From a bacterium (GTDB lineage Bacteria; Armatimonadota; Fimbriimonadia; Fimbriimonadales; Fimbriimonadaceae), in NCBI GenBank assembly GCA_027483535.1, contig JAIXUN010000002.1, forward strand, positions 992,001 to 1,056,000: a stretch of 64,000 bases of DNA. The letters run 5' to 3'. A model generated the notes under the pieces. That model searched no databases, was not told where the DNA came from, and saw nothing but the letters and a program-made list of their open reading frames with translations. Positions 43,907 to 50,885 of this stretch are shown piece by piece. The position numbers were made by a program, and so were the translations under genes. Within the stretch, counting starts at the first letter, position 1, and each line of letters opens with the position of its first letter.

Positions 43907-44650
43907 TCAGAGCCTTGTACGAGGCCCAATACCCTTCTTGCTCACCCGCAGATCGTCGAACGAATCGCCGAGACCCCACGAGACCGCGATGCAGTAGCCC
44001 TTCACCTGCCATTCGCTTAATGGGAGCGTCTTCCCGTCCGCGCCTTGGATCAGGCTGCCGAAGTTGGGATCGATCCAGCCGATCAGCTCGGTCTCAGGAT
44101 CGGCCCTCGAGACGAACAACAGGTAGACGTCTTCGGACGGATAGTCCACTTCCGTGAAGGCGATCACGGATCCTCCCCTGATGTTTTGGAATGAGTTCTT
44201 AACGTGAACTATTCGGCTGGCCGCCCCCAGCAAGGCGCTTAAAGTTCTCTTCACCGTGCTCAAACCCTTTGCTGACCACGGAACGCCCACCTCGACGCTC
44301 GGTGCATCGACCGTAATGGTCTCGCCGGTTAGGAGCCTGTCGAGGAGGTCAGACCGCGCGCTGTCCTCTCGGTCCTTATTATAGTAGACATCTGTCTGTG
44401 TCTTGGCGGGTGTGGATAACTTTTCGTCCAGATCTCGAATCAGAGCAAGCGCTTCATCGACCCACGGCTTATTGGTACTCGGGCGCTTGGACTTGCCGGA
44501 GAGCCTTCGACTCAGGGTTGAAGGATCCATGTTCACCTTCTCGGCGAGCCACGAGGTTGTCCGGCCATGTTTGACCAGCCCATCTTGGATCACCTTCACT
44601 TTCTCGTTGAAGTCCACAACCTCAAGAGAATAATGAGAAAATGCAAACAT
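43907..44650 (-). CDS. XRE-family prophage repressor (CI-like)
   Basis: A 247-residue regulator. The N-terminal HTH is visible at ~19-45 (GRTTSWLAEKVNMDPSTLSRRL). A linker and a C-terminal domain (GSVIAFTEVDYPSEDVYLLF, IQGADGKTLPLSEWQVKGYCIAV) are reminiscent of the S24/LexA-like fold. I cannot identify a catalytic Ser/Lys pair, so self-cleavage is uncertain. It is divergent from the rightward early operon across an operator array, exactly the lambda cI position. The start at ATG 44650 lies just outside the main array. Confidence 0.8.
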   Translation of the reverse strand: MFAFSHYSLEVVDFNEKVKVIQDGLVKHGRTTSWLAEKVNMDPSTLSRRLSGKSKRPSTNKPWVDEALALIRDLDEKLSTPAKTQTDVYYNKDREDSARSDLLDRLLTGETITVDAPSVEVGVPWSAKGLSTVKRTLSALLGAASRIVHVKNSFQNIRGGSVIAFTEVDYPSEDVYLLFVSRADPETELIGWIDPNFGSLIQGADGKTLPLSEWQVKGYCIAVSWGLGDSFDDLRVSKKGIGPRTRL

Positions 44651-44690
44651 GCCTGTGCATGATATTGCATATTCGTGTATAGTCTTGCGT
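44651..44690. repeat. Operator array, four degenerate ATGCAA half-sites at 10-bp period (OR-like)
   Basis: Read on the minus strand the four decamers begin ACGCAA, ATACAC, ATGCAA and ATGCAC at exact 10-bp steps. A further ATGCAA at 44641, in the same register but opposite orientation, falls in the first codons of the repressor gene. The array matches the one at 41541-41576 in sequence, spacing and relation to the promoter. Confidence 0.75.
44655..44683 (+). promoter_or_regulatory. Rightward early promoter (PR-like), probably leaderless
   Basis: GTGCAT (44655-44660), a 17-base spacer and TATAGT (44678-44683) mirror the geometry of the leftward promoter. The ATG at 44692 is 8 bases after the -10, so the first gene would be translated without a leader. 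Confidence 0.6.
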
Positions 44691-45006
44691 GATGACCGAA
44701 ACCCTAGGATATTTGCCTGGGCGTCCTGGCCCGAAAAGGAAGCTCGCGCTAAGGGAGATAGCGGAGTTATGTGCCCGTTGGAACGCTCCCGGTGCTAACC
44801 GTAGCGCCTTGGCGCGTGCCTTTGGAATGAGCCCTTCCGGTGCCTACAGAGCGGTTCTTCGCTATCTCAAAGAAAAGGAGGCGGAGGGTTCAGATCCCAC
44901 TACGAACCTCGCCCTGCCGCCGATAGATCAGAGCCCTGCAGTGCTCCTCACTTTAGAGGATGGTACCTGCCCTGATGCCGTAGGGAACGGCTCCCTCGCA
45001 GCATGA
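44689..45006 (+). CDS. Small HTH protein in the cro position
   Basis: A 105-residue protein whose middle part forms a helix-turn-helix (NRSALARAFGMSPSGAYRAVL). It is the first gene of the rightward operon and starts at GTG 44689 or, more likely, ATG 44692. There is no Shine-Dalgarno, as expected if the mRNA is leaderless. The C-terminal tail is acidic/Pro-rich. By position it may be a Cro-like antagonist or an activator; no close family was recognised. The stop overlaps the next start (ATGA). Confidence 0.65.
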   Translation: MMTETLGYLPGRPGPKRKLALREIAELCARWNAPGANRSALARAFGMSPSGAYRAVLRYLKEKEAEGSDPTTNLALPPIDQSPAVLLTLEDGTCPDAVGNGSLAA

Positions 45007-45215
45007 ATACCACCACTACACATCCCACTTACGACCCGCGCCATTTGCGCAATTTGCAATACCGTTCCGCCGAGGCTCTCCTTGAAATCAAAGGCGCTTC
45101 CACCGACGGCACGAAGATCGGCGACGCCTTCGAACGACAGTTCGAGATGGTCACCGAATACATCACCGCGCTTGAGAAGCGCGTGCACGAATGCCGAGAG
45201 GCGGCCAATGCCTGA
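45003..45215 (+). CDS. Small prophage protein of unknown function
   Basis: Not recognised. The 70-residue product is mostly helical with a C-terminal amphipathic segment (FEMVTEYITALEKRVHECREA). It starts within the upstream stop (ATGA). Codons 3-6 carry the ACCACTACA element, encoding Thr-Thr-Thr. Eight bases overlap the next gene. Confidence 0.55.
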   Translation: MNTTTTHPTYDPRHLRNLQYRSAEALLEIKGASTDGTKIGDAFERQFEMVTEYITALEKRVHECREAANA

Positions 45216-46428
45216 GAACTGCTTCCTAACCCCTCGCACGATCTTCAAGGGCGAGACTTCTTTGCAGGTCACCGCTTTGCAGGCCCTGCGCTCGGAGTGC
45301 AAGTACCCCCACCTGTTCGACTCGGCGATTAACGAGATGTGCTCGACCCTTGTCGGGCAGCTGGAAGGCAAGCACAGCGAGTTCGTAAAGAACCTCATCG
45401 AGAGGCTTGGACTTGAAGGAGAGGCTTGTGAGACTTCCGTGCTGATGGAGGTTTCACAGCTGGTCGCCGATATCCAGAAGCTGGTAGTCGATGAGGAGCA
45501 AGCCCTCCAGAAGGCAGAGCAGGACCTGTGCGCCCGCTTCCTGGCGTTGATGGCACTTCGTGTCCACGAGCCTGAGGACTTCACCCCCGAACGAGTGGAT
45601 GAGGATATCAGGGCGCTGAAGAAAGACCGCGAGGTGCTTTATGCGTTCCGGGCGGATACAGCGGATATTGCAGGTTACAACACGAGTGGCAGGCTGCCCG
45701 ACTTCGATGAGTGGAAGAGAATGGTCACCGAGGCGCTGGTCGGATTTAAGGCGATCATCAGCCTAAAGAAAGACCCTGCCTCGCTCTACCCAGATCAAAG
45801 GGCTTACAGCGACGTCTTCGAGTTCTTCAAAGAGCTGATCAAAGAACGCGACGCGCTCCGAGAAGAGAACGAGAAGCTGATCGAGGCAGATCGGGAGTTC
45901 CGCAACGCGCTGTCCGAGTTGTTCCACAAAGAGTTCGACCCCGAACTCGCGTCCGCGAACATGCTTTGCCAAGCTGTCGAGGCTCGGATCGACGAGAACG
46001 AGTCCCTGAAGAAGGACCTCGAAGCTGCAAAAGCACAGATCGAAGCATTTGAGCGAGTAGGCCAGGGCGGCGAGAAGCCTCCCGCGCCGGTCGTGATCGT
46101 GGCGAAAGTCGAGCCGAAGAAGCCCGCACCCGCTCCTGGGCGACCAAAGAAAGCGGAGGCTCCCCCGAGGGTGTCCCTTCCAAGTTGGAACTACGTGACC
46201 TCGCCGGAAATCATGGTCGAGTACGTCCGCGTTCGAGCAAACGGCATGGACCACGCGCGTGCCTGTCGGGAAGCAAACGTGGAACCAGCCGAGCGAACCA
46301 CCGTGAGCGCCAACATGGCAACCACGGTCCAGCGGGCAAAGGAGTACTCGGGCGTCGAGCGTGAGGAATACCTCGCCAACCTTCTTGAGCGGTGGCGCGT
46401 TCGGGCGTCCATCCGGAGGGCGGCTTGA
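45208..46428 (+). CDS. Coiled-coil prophage protein of unknown function
   Basis: Not recognised. It has 406 residues from ATG 45208; the longer frame back to 45082 overlaps the upstream gene out of frame. It is a helical protein with a strong coiled coil (~205-285, KERDALREENEKLIEADREF and onward). A Pro/Lys/Ala-rich hinge follows, then a C-terminal ~95-residue domain that may bind nucleic acid (VRVRANGMDHARACREANV). Position before nuclease and helicase genes suggests DNA metabolism; this is inference. Confidence 0.6.
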   Translation: MPENCFLTPRTIFKGETSLQVTALQALRSECKYPHLFDSAINEMCSTLVGQLEGKHSEFVKNLIERLGLEGEACETSVLMEVSQLVADIQKLVVDEEQALQKAEQDLCARFLALMALRVHEPEDFTPERVDEDIRALKKDREVLYAFRADTADIAGYNTSGRLPDFDEWKRMVTEALVGFKAIISLKKDPASLYPDQRAYSDVFEFFKELIKERDALREENEKLIEADREFRNALSELFHKEFDPELASANMLCQAVEARIDENESLKKDLEAAKAQIEAFERVGQGGEKPPAPVVIVAKVEPKKPAPAPGRPKKAEAPPRVSLPSWNYVTSPEIMVEYVRVRANGMDHARACREANVEPAERTTVSANMATTVQRAKEYSGVEREEYLANLLERWRVRASIRRAA

Positions 46429-46544
46429 ACTCCGAAGTCGGGGCGGTCCTTGCGGGGATCGCCCTCCTTGCCATCTTGGTGATCCTAGTCTCGATCTTCC
46501 TCGACCATCTAGCCGAGATCGTCCGGCAGGAGACGAGGCGATGA
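46425..46544 (+). CDS. 39-residue single-pass membrane peptide
   Basis: A short gene with good translation signals: GGAGGG 8 bases before TTG 46425, which overlaps the upstream stop (TTGA). The stop TGA overlaps the next ATG. The peptide is almost wholly one membrane helix (AGIALLAILVILVSIFLDHL) with a charged end (ETRR). Overlaps on both sides make chance unlikely. Function unknown. Confidence 0.65.
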   Translation: MNSEVGAVLAGIALLAILVILVSIFLDHLAEIVRQETRR

Positions 46545-46750
46545 CGCTCGATCAGCTGCAGAGCCTAAAGCTCGGGCGACAATTCCGAGGGCTGTATTCA
46601 AGAAGGGTCTACACGGTGACCCGCGTGGAGAACTCGACCAAAAAGGGCACAAGAGTATTTGCTAAGACGGACGCCTTCGACAAGGAGTTTGAATTCACGG
46701 CGGACAGTCCACTTCGCTTTTACGAAGTGATCGAGGAGTCGGCGCGATGA
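46541..46750 (+). CDS. Small prophage protein of unknown function
   Basis: Not recognised. The 69-residue protein is beta-rich (FRGLYSRRVYTVTRVENS) with basic patches. It starts at ATG 46541 within the upstream stop and its own stop overlaps the ASCH gene. The longer frame from 46361 is out of frame with the real upstream gene. Confidence 0.55.
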   Translation: MTLDQLQSLKLGRQFRGLYSRRVYTVTRVENSTKKGTRVFAKTDAFDKEFEFTADSPLRFYEVIEESAR

Positions 46751-47301
46751 AGGCGATCTCCATCTGGCAGCCGTGGGCCTCAGCCATTGCGGTTGGGACG
46801 AAGCACTACGAGACGCGTTCTTGGGAATTCCCCAAGTCAATGGAGGGCGAGATTATTGCCATCCACGCCTCGAAGCGTTGCCAAGGTGAAGAGCGTGAAC
46901 TAGCAACGGAACTTCGGTTCTTCGGTATCAACATCGGTTTTGAGCCGTCCACTGAAAAGCCTCCCCTAGGGTCCATTGTCGCCGTCGGTCGGCTTGTCGA
47001 ATGCGTTTATACCGAGGCCCTTTATGGGGACTGGTTTGCGCCTTCATACAACATGGACAACCCTCGCGAGGTCGAATATCTTCTTGGCAATTTTGCGCCG
47101 GGAAGATTTGCCTGGAAGCTAGAAGACGTTGTCCGACTCGCTCCGATCCCGTGTATTGGTCGCCAGGGGTTCTGGAACCTTGAGCCAGAAGTAATTCGAG
47201 CAATCAGGGAGCAGGCGATCATCGACACCTGTCCTTTCTCTGGGCGGCTATGTCACCCAGGGTGTGATCGCCTCATGTGCGGGAGGGCGTCGGGCTCATG
47301 A
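46747..47301 (+). CDS. ASCH-domain protein
   Basis: A 184-residue protein with an N-terminal PUA-like ASCH domain: ISIWQPWASAIAVGTKHYETRSW, then IIAIHASKR and IVAVGRLVECV. ASCH domains bind or process RNA; the E. coli member YqfB hydrolyses N4-acetylcytidine. Phages often carry ASCH proteins of unknown role. The C-terminal region has four cysteines in a CPFSGRLCHPGCDRLMC cluster that could bind zinc, an uncommon addition. It is coupled on both sides by ATGA overlaps. Confidence 0.8.
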   Translation: MKAISIWQPWASAIAVGTKHYETRSWEFPKSMEGEIIAIHASKRCQGEERELATELRFFGINIGFEPSTEKPPLGSIVAVGRLVECVYTEALYGDWFAPSYNMDNPREVEYLLGNFAPGRFAWKLEDVVRLAPIPCIGRQGFWNLEPEVIRAIREQAIIDTCPFSGRLCHPGCDRLMCGRASGS

Positions 47302-47531
47302 CCATACTCCAGTGGGCGAACGGTGGGGACGGCCACAGTTACGGGTTTTCAAACGACGACACAACCCCTGTCGCTATGACCACACCTGATGCAAGGATAT
47401 GGGTGACTGGCTTCGGGACCGTGTACCTGCCGCCGAAACTGGTCCTCATTCAGCGCCAGAAGCAAGCCATTGCCAGCCTCCTGTACTGCCACCTGATCGG
47501 CGAGATCGACCTAGAGGAGATCCAGCGGTGA
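47298..47531 (+). CDS. Small prophage protein of unknown function
   Basis: Not recognised. It has 77 residues from ATG 47298, overlapping the ASCH gene stop; the GTG of the next gene overlaps its own stop. The central segment PPKLVLIQRQKQAIASLLYCHLIG looks like a helix that could interact with a partner. Confidence 0.5.
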   Translation: MTILQWANGGDGHSYGFSNDDTTPVAMTTPDARIWVTGFGTVYLPPKLVLIQRQKQAIASLLYCHLIGEIDLEEIQR

Positions 47532-47944
47532 GAGTCCTCCAAATCCGCATCCCTGTCCCAAAGGAACATGAGGTCCAAGCCGCCATCGTGGATGCTCTTC
47601 GCCTAGCGGGTTGCACCGTTCGGGAGACGACCGCCTACCGCCAAAAAGGATCGTCCGGTGTGGACAAGGGGATTCCCGACCTCCTCGTTTACGTGCCTGT
47701 CCAAGACGGCCCGAAGGTCTACATCGGGCTGGAGGTCAAGCGAAACCACGACGCCAGGGTCACCCCTGAGCAAAAGGCAGCGATTGCGAACGGCGAGTAC
47801 TCCATCGTGACCACCCCCGAGGAAGCCTTGCGGGCAATCGAGAAAGAACTCTGGAACATGTGCATTCTCCCTTCCCAGCGCGGGGACAGGATCGCTAATG
47901 TCCTAGCCGGACTAGCCGAAGGGTCGACCCACTACCGCCCCTGA
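47528..47944 (+). CDS. VRR-NUC domain nuclease
   Basis: A 138-residue stand-alone VRR-NUC protein of the PD-(D/E)XK class. Motifs are EHEVQAAIVDALRLAG, the SSGVDKGIPDLLVYVP stretch with the catalytic Asp, and YIGLEVKRNH (E-x-K). Phage members cut branched DNA such as Holliday junctions, so it may resolve replication or recombination intermediates. The start is GTG 47528 (overlapping the upstream stop). An ATG at 47399 would add 43 residues in the shadow of the previous gene. Confidence 0.85.
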   Translation: MRVLQIRIPVPKEHEVQAAIVDALRLAGCTVRETTAYRQKGSSGVDKGIPDLLVYVPVQDGPKVYIGLEVKRNHDARVTPEQKAAIANGEYSIVTTPEEALRAIEKELWNMCILPSQRGDRIANVLAGLAEGSTHYRP

Positions 47945-47967
47945 AGCCTGACTGAAACACCACTACA

Positions 47968-49812
47968 ATGAACAATCTTTTCGCAGAAGAGCGGCCACCG
48001 CTCCCGCAGGTGATCCTGCGGCCCTATCAACAGCAGATGGTGAATGCTTGGCAGGCGTTCATCGACAAAGGCGGACAGCGAGGTCTGATCATCGCCGCGA
48101 CCGGAGCAGGGAAGACCGTTCTCTTCTCCTCGATCGTTCGAGCGATGGCAGAAAGCGACCTCGGCTTCACTGCGCTCGCCCTGGCGCACCGGAAGGAGCT
48201 GCTCGAGCAAATCGCCGGGACGATGGACAAGATCGCTCCACACCTGAACTGCTCCATTCACTCAGGGGACCTCAAGGCGGACCGAATCAGTAGAGTCGTC
48301 GCTGCCTCGGTTCAGTCCTTGGCGATGCCAGGGTCCGAAGCCCTTCAATGGCTCGCACCGAACCTCGTGATCTGCGATGAAAGTCACCACGCCGCTGCGG
48401 ACTCCTATCAACGGGTGTTCAGCCGGTTCGGTTGCTACGACGAACCCGGTACCTACCTGCTCGGTGTGACCGCCACTCCCCACCGCCTCGACAATAAGGC
48501 ACTCGTTGGATCCGCAAGTAAGGCGATCTTCGAAGAGATCGTCTTCCGCTACGACATCGTGCAGGCGATCAAGGACGGGTTCCTCGTGGACCTTCGCGGA
48601 TACCGAGCCCAAGCGGACGTCGATCTCTCCAAGGTTAAGACCAGAGCTGGCGAGTACGTCCAATCCGACTTAGAGGAAGCGATGAACGTGGACCCGGTCA
48701 ACGAACTCGCGTTGCGAAGTTGGAAGGATGCCGCCGCCGGAAGGCAGACGATCATCTTCTGTTCGGGCGTCGACCACGCCAAGAAGGTAGCCGAAGTCTT
48801 CCGAGAGGGAGGTATCGCCGCAGAGGCGATCTACGGGGATATGCCGCGCGTCGAGCGGGAGGCTGCCATTGAGCGGTTCCGAGCCGGAAAGACCACCGTG
48901 CTCACGAACATGGACATCCTCACCGAAGGGTTCGACTCCCAGGCTTGCTCCTGCGTCGTGATGCTTCGGCCCACGAAGTCTTGGTCGCTTTTCGTCCAGA
49001 TGTGCGGGCGGGCGCTCCGGGTTCTACCGGGCGTCATCGATGGACTCGACAACGCGCCATCCCGACGGGAGGCCATCTCTCGCTCACAAAAGATCGACTG
49101 CCTCGTTATCGACATCGTTGGTCTGACATCCTCGCACCAGCTCACGGCCAAGGCGAACGGTCAAGGTGATCCGTGCCTTAATGCCCTCGTCGGGCTGCCG
49201 AGCGAGATGGATCTCGAAGGGCGCTCCGTGGTCGAGGCTCTCGAAGAGTTCGAGGAACTCCCCGAGATCGTCAAGGCAGCGGCCTTCCGCCGCAAGACGT
49301 CGTTCTCGGGGCTATCCGCCGTTCTCACGCAAGTGGAGATGCTCGCCGAGATAGAACCGCCCGAGGAGGCGGTCGAGGCGGGAGCGGACCTCTACTGGAT
49401 GAAGATCGGCGACAGCGACTACATCGTCGACTGTGGAACGTCTCCGCAGGGAATCGCCCGTTCTGCGGCGATCTCCGCCGATCTGCTCGGCAACTTAACC
49501 CTTCGCCTGTCGAGCGGGGACAAGTCCGAAGGGCGGGCGCTTCGGGATCAAGAGTTCGAACTCGACTCAGACCTGCAGGTCGCCTTCATTCAGGCGGAGG
49601 CGATCATCCAGAAGAACTTCTTCGGAGTCGCTCGTCTCGCCTCGCGCAAGGCGCAGTGGAGACTTGGTTCACCGACGCAAGCTCAGCTGAGCTATCTCAA
49701 GTCCTGCGGGATCCACGAAGACGTTCTCCACACCCTGACCAAGGGGACCGCTTCGGCGATGATCGGGATGCTCCGGCGGAAGGGAATCGGCCCGCAGAAG
49801 GAGGTGGCGTAA
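47968..49812 (+). CDS. DEAD/DEAH-type superfamily 2 helicase
   Basis: A 614-residue SF2 helicase of the SSL2/RadD-like type. The Q-like RPYQQQMVNA precedes Walker A AATGAGKT. Then come DESHH (motif II), GVTATPHRLD (motif III) and the helicase C domain with TEGFDSQACSCVVMLRPT and MCGRALRV. The last ~180 residues are specific to this group. It probably remodels DNA during phage replication. There is no Shine-Dalgarno and a 23-base gap from the upstream gene; ACACCACTACA abuts the ATG. Confidence 0.85.
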   Translation: MNNLFAEERPPLPQVILRPYQQQMVNAWQAFIDKGGQRGLIIAATGAGKTVLFSSIVRAMAESDLGFTALALAHRKELLEQIAGTMDKIAPHLNCSIHSGDLKADRISRVVAASVQSLAMPGSEALQWLAPNLVICDESHHAAADSYQRVFSRFGCYDEPGTYLLGVTATPHRLDNKALVGSASKAIFEEIVFRYDIVQAIKDGFLVDLRGYRAQADVDLSKVKTRAGEYVQSDLEEAMNVDPVNELALRSWKDAAAGRQTIIFCSGVDHAKKVAEVFREGGIAAEAIYGDMPRVEREAAIERFRAGKTTVLTNMDILTEGFDSQACSCVVMLRPTKSWSLFVQMCGRALRVLPGVIDGLDNAPSRREAISRSQKIDCLVIDIVGLTSSHQLTAKANGQGDPCLNALVGLPSEMDLEGRSVVEALEEFEELPEIVKAAAFRRKTSFSGLSAVLTQVEMLAEIEPPEEAVEAGADLYWMKIGDSDYIVDCGTSPQGIARSAAISADLLGNLTLRLSSGDKSEGRALRDQEFELDSDLQVAFIQAEAIIQKNFFGVARLASRKAQWRLGSPTQAQLSYLKSCGIHEDVLHTLTKGTASAMIGMLRRKGIGPQKEVA

Positions 49813-50885
49813 TGCCCTCGCCTTTGCCATACCTGAACCTGTATCACAAAGAATGGCTCGCCTCGAGCACGGTGCGCATGATGCCGTTCGCGGCCCAGGG
49901 CATCTACCTGAACCTCGTCTTCACTCAGTGGGAGGACGAGAAGCTCGTGAGCAGTCCGTCCGACATCAAGCGGCTCCTGCGTGCGACCGATGAGGAGTGG
50001 GCGGCCTTCGAGCCGTTCCTCGACGCGTGCTTCCCAATCTGTGAGGACGGATTCCGCCGAAACGAGCGGGTCAATAACGATCGCATTCTCGCCCTTCAAA
50101 AGGTCGAAGCTCGCCGGGAGAGCGGTGGCATGGGAGGCAGGCCGTCGAAAGCAAGCAATAACCAACAGGGAAGCAAACCGAAACCAAAAGCAAACCAATC
50201 GGATAACCAAAGCGAAACCGAACCAAAAGCAAACGGAAAGCAAACGGAAACCAAAAGGTTAAGCAAATCAAAAGCAAACGGAAACCAAACCGAAAGCGAA
50301 ACGAAACCTATACCAGAACCAGATACAGAACCATATATAACCCCCTCTAATCCCCCAGTGGGGGAAGTTGGGGTGGTGGAGAATTCTGGCGAATCCTGGA
50401 GAAAACCAACCTGGGCTGAGTTCTGGGCTGAGTTCAAAAAGCGCTACCCGAAACGGGGTCCGGGCGATTCGAACAACTTCCCGAACGCCGAGCAGAAGGT
50501 CAAAGCGGCGTGGAGCCGAGCGAAGTCGCCCGAAGCGCTGGACGAGATTCTCCAGGCGCTGGATTCGCTCTCGGCATGGGCTTCGTGGAAGGAAGCCAAC
50601 TCTCCCGACTGGTCCCGGACGTACGTCCCGATGGCGGCGACTTGGGTGAACCAGAGGGCGAAGGCCGGTACGTGGCTCGACGACGAGCGGATCGCGCCCA
50701 CAACGAGGCACAGCCGGCCAGGAACGGGTGGTCCTCGTGCGATTCCCAAGCCTGTCTTGGGAACGGACTACGAGCTCCGGTACGACGCCGAAACCGAGAT
50801 GTCGAGGCGCTTCGTTCCTGGAACCGATGAACCCTTCGTCGAAGCTGAATGGCTCAAAGCGCAGATCGGTCGGGAGGCGGCATGA
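49812..50885 (+). CDS. DUF1376 replication-initiation-like protein with internal repeat tract
   Basis: A 357-residue protein. The N-terminal DUF1376 (YdaU-type) domain (~1-95) starts LPYLNLYHKEWLASSTVRMM. Residues ~115-175 are low-complexity, rich in Lys, Asn, Gln, Thr and Glu. The C-terminal part contains WAEFWAEFKKRYPKR, a pattern seen in phage DnaA/DnaD-like initiators. Phages often place such proteins before DnaB, as here. The low-complexity part is encoded by AAGCAAAC-type repeats. GAAGGAGG precedes the ATG, which shares a base with the upstream stop. Confidence 0.75.
   Translation: MPSPLPYLNLYHKEWLASSTVRMMPFAAQGIYLNLVFTQWEDEKLVSSPSDIKRLLRATDEEWAAFEPFLDACFPICEDGFRRNERVNNDRILALQKVEARRESGGMGGRPSKASNNQQGSKPKPKANQSDNQSETEPKANGKQTETKRLSKSKANGNQTESETKPIPEPDTEPYITPSNPPVGEVGVVENSGESWRKPTWAEFWAEFKKRYPKRGPGDSNNFPNAEQKVKAAWSRAKSPEALDEILQALDSLSAWASWKEANSPDWSRTYVPMAATWVNQRAKAGTWLDDERIAPTTRHSRPGTGGPRAIPKPVLGTDYELRYDAETEMSRRFVPGTDEPFVEAEWLKAQIGREAA
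50171..50340. repeat. Iteron-like repeat tract and AT-rich stretch inside the replication gene
   Basis: AAGCAAAC occurs exactly at 50171, 50188, 50227, 50238 and 50272. Close variants lie at 50209, 50261 and 50293, several extended as AAGCAAACGGAAACCAAA. An AT-rich CCATATATAA at 50331 follows. The tract could be a replication origin within the initiator gene, as in lambda O, or simply codons for a polar linker. Confidence 0.5.

Noticed and set aside
44617-44650. GTG 44617 as repressor start, which would free the 44641 half-site from coding sequence
   Set aside because: The GAGG is only 2 bases from this GTG, too close to act as a Shine-Dalgarno.
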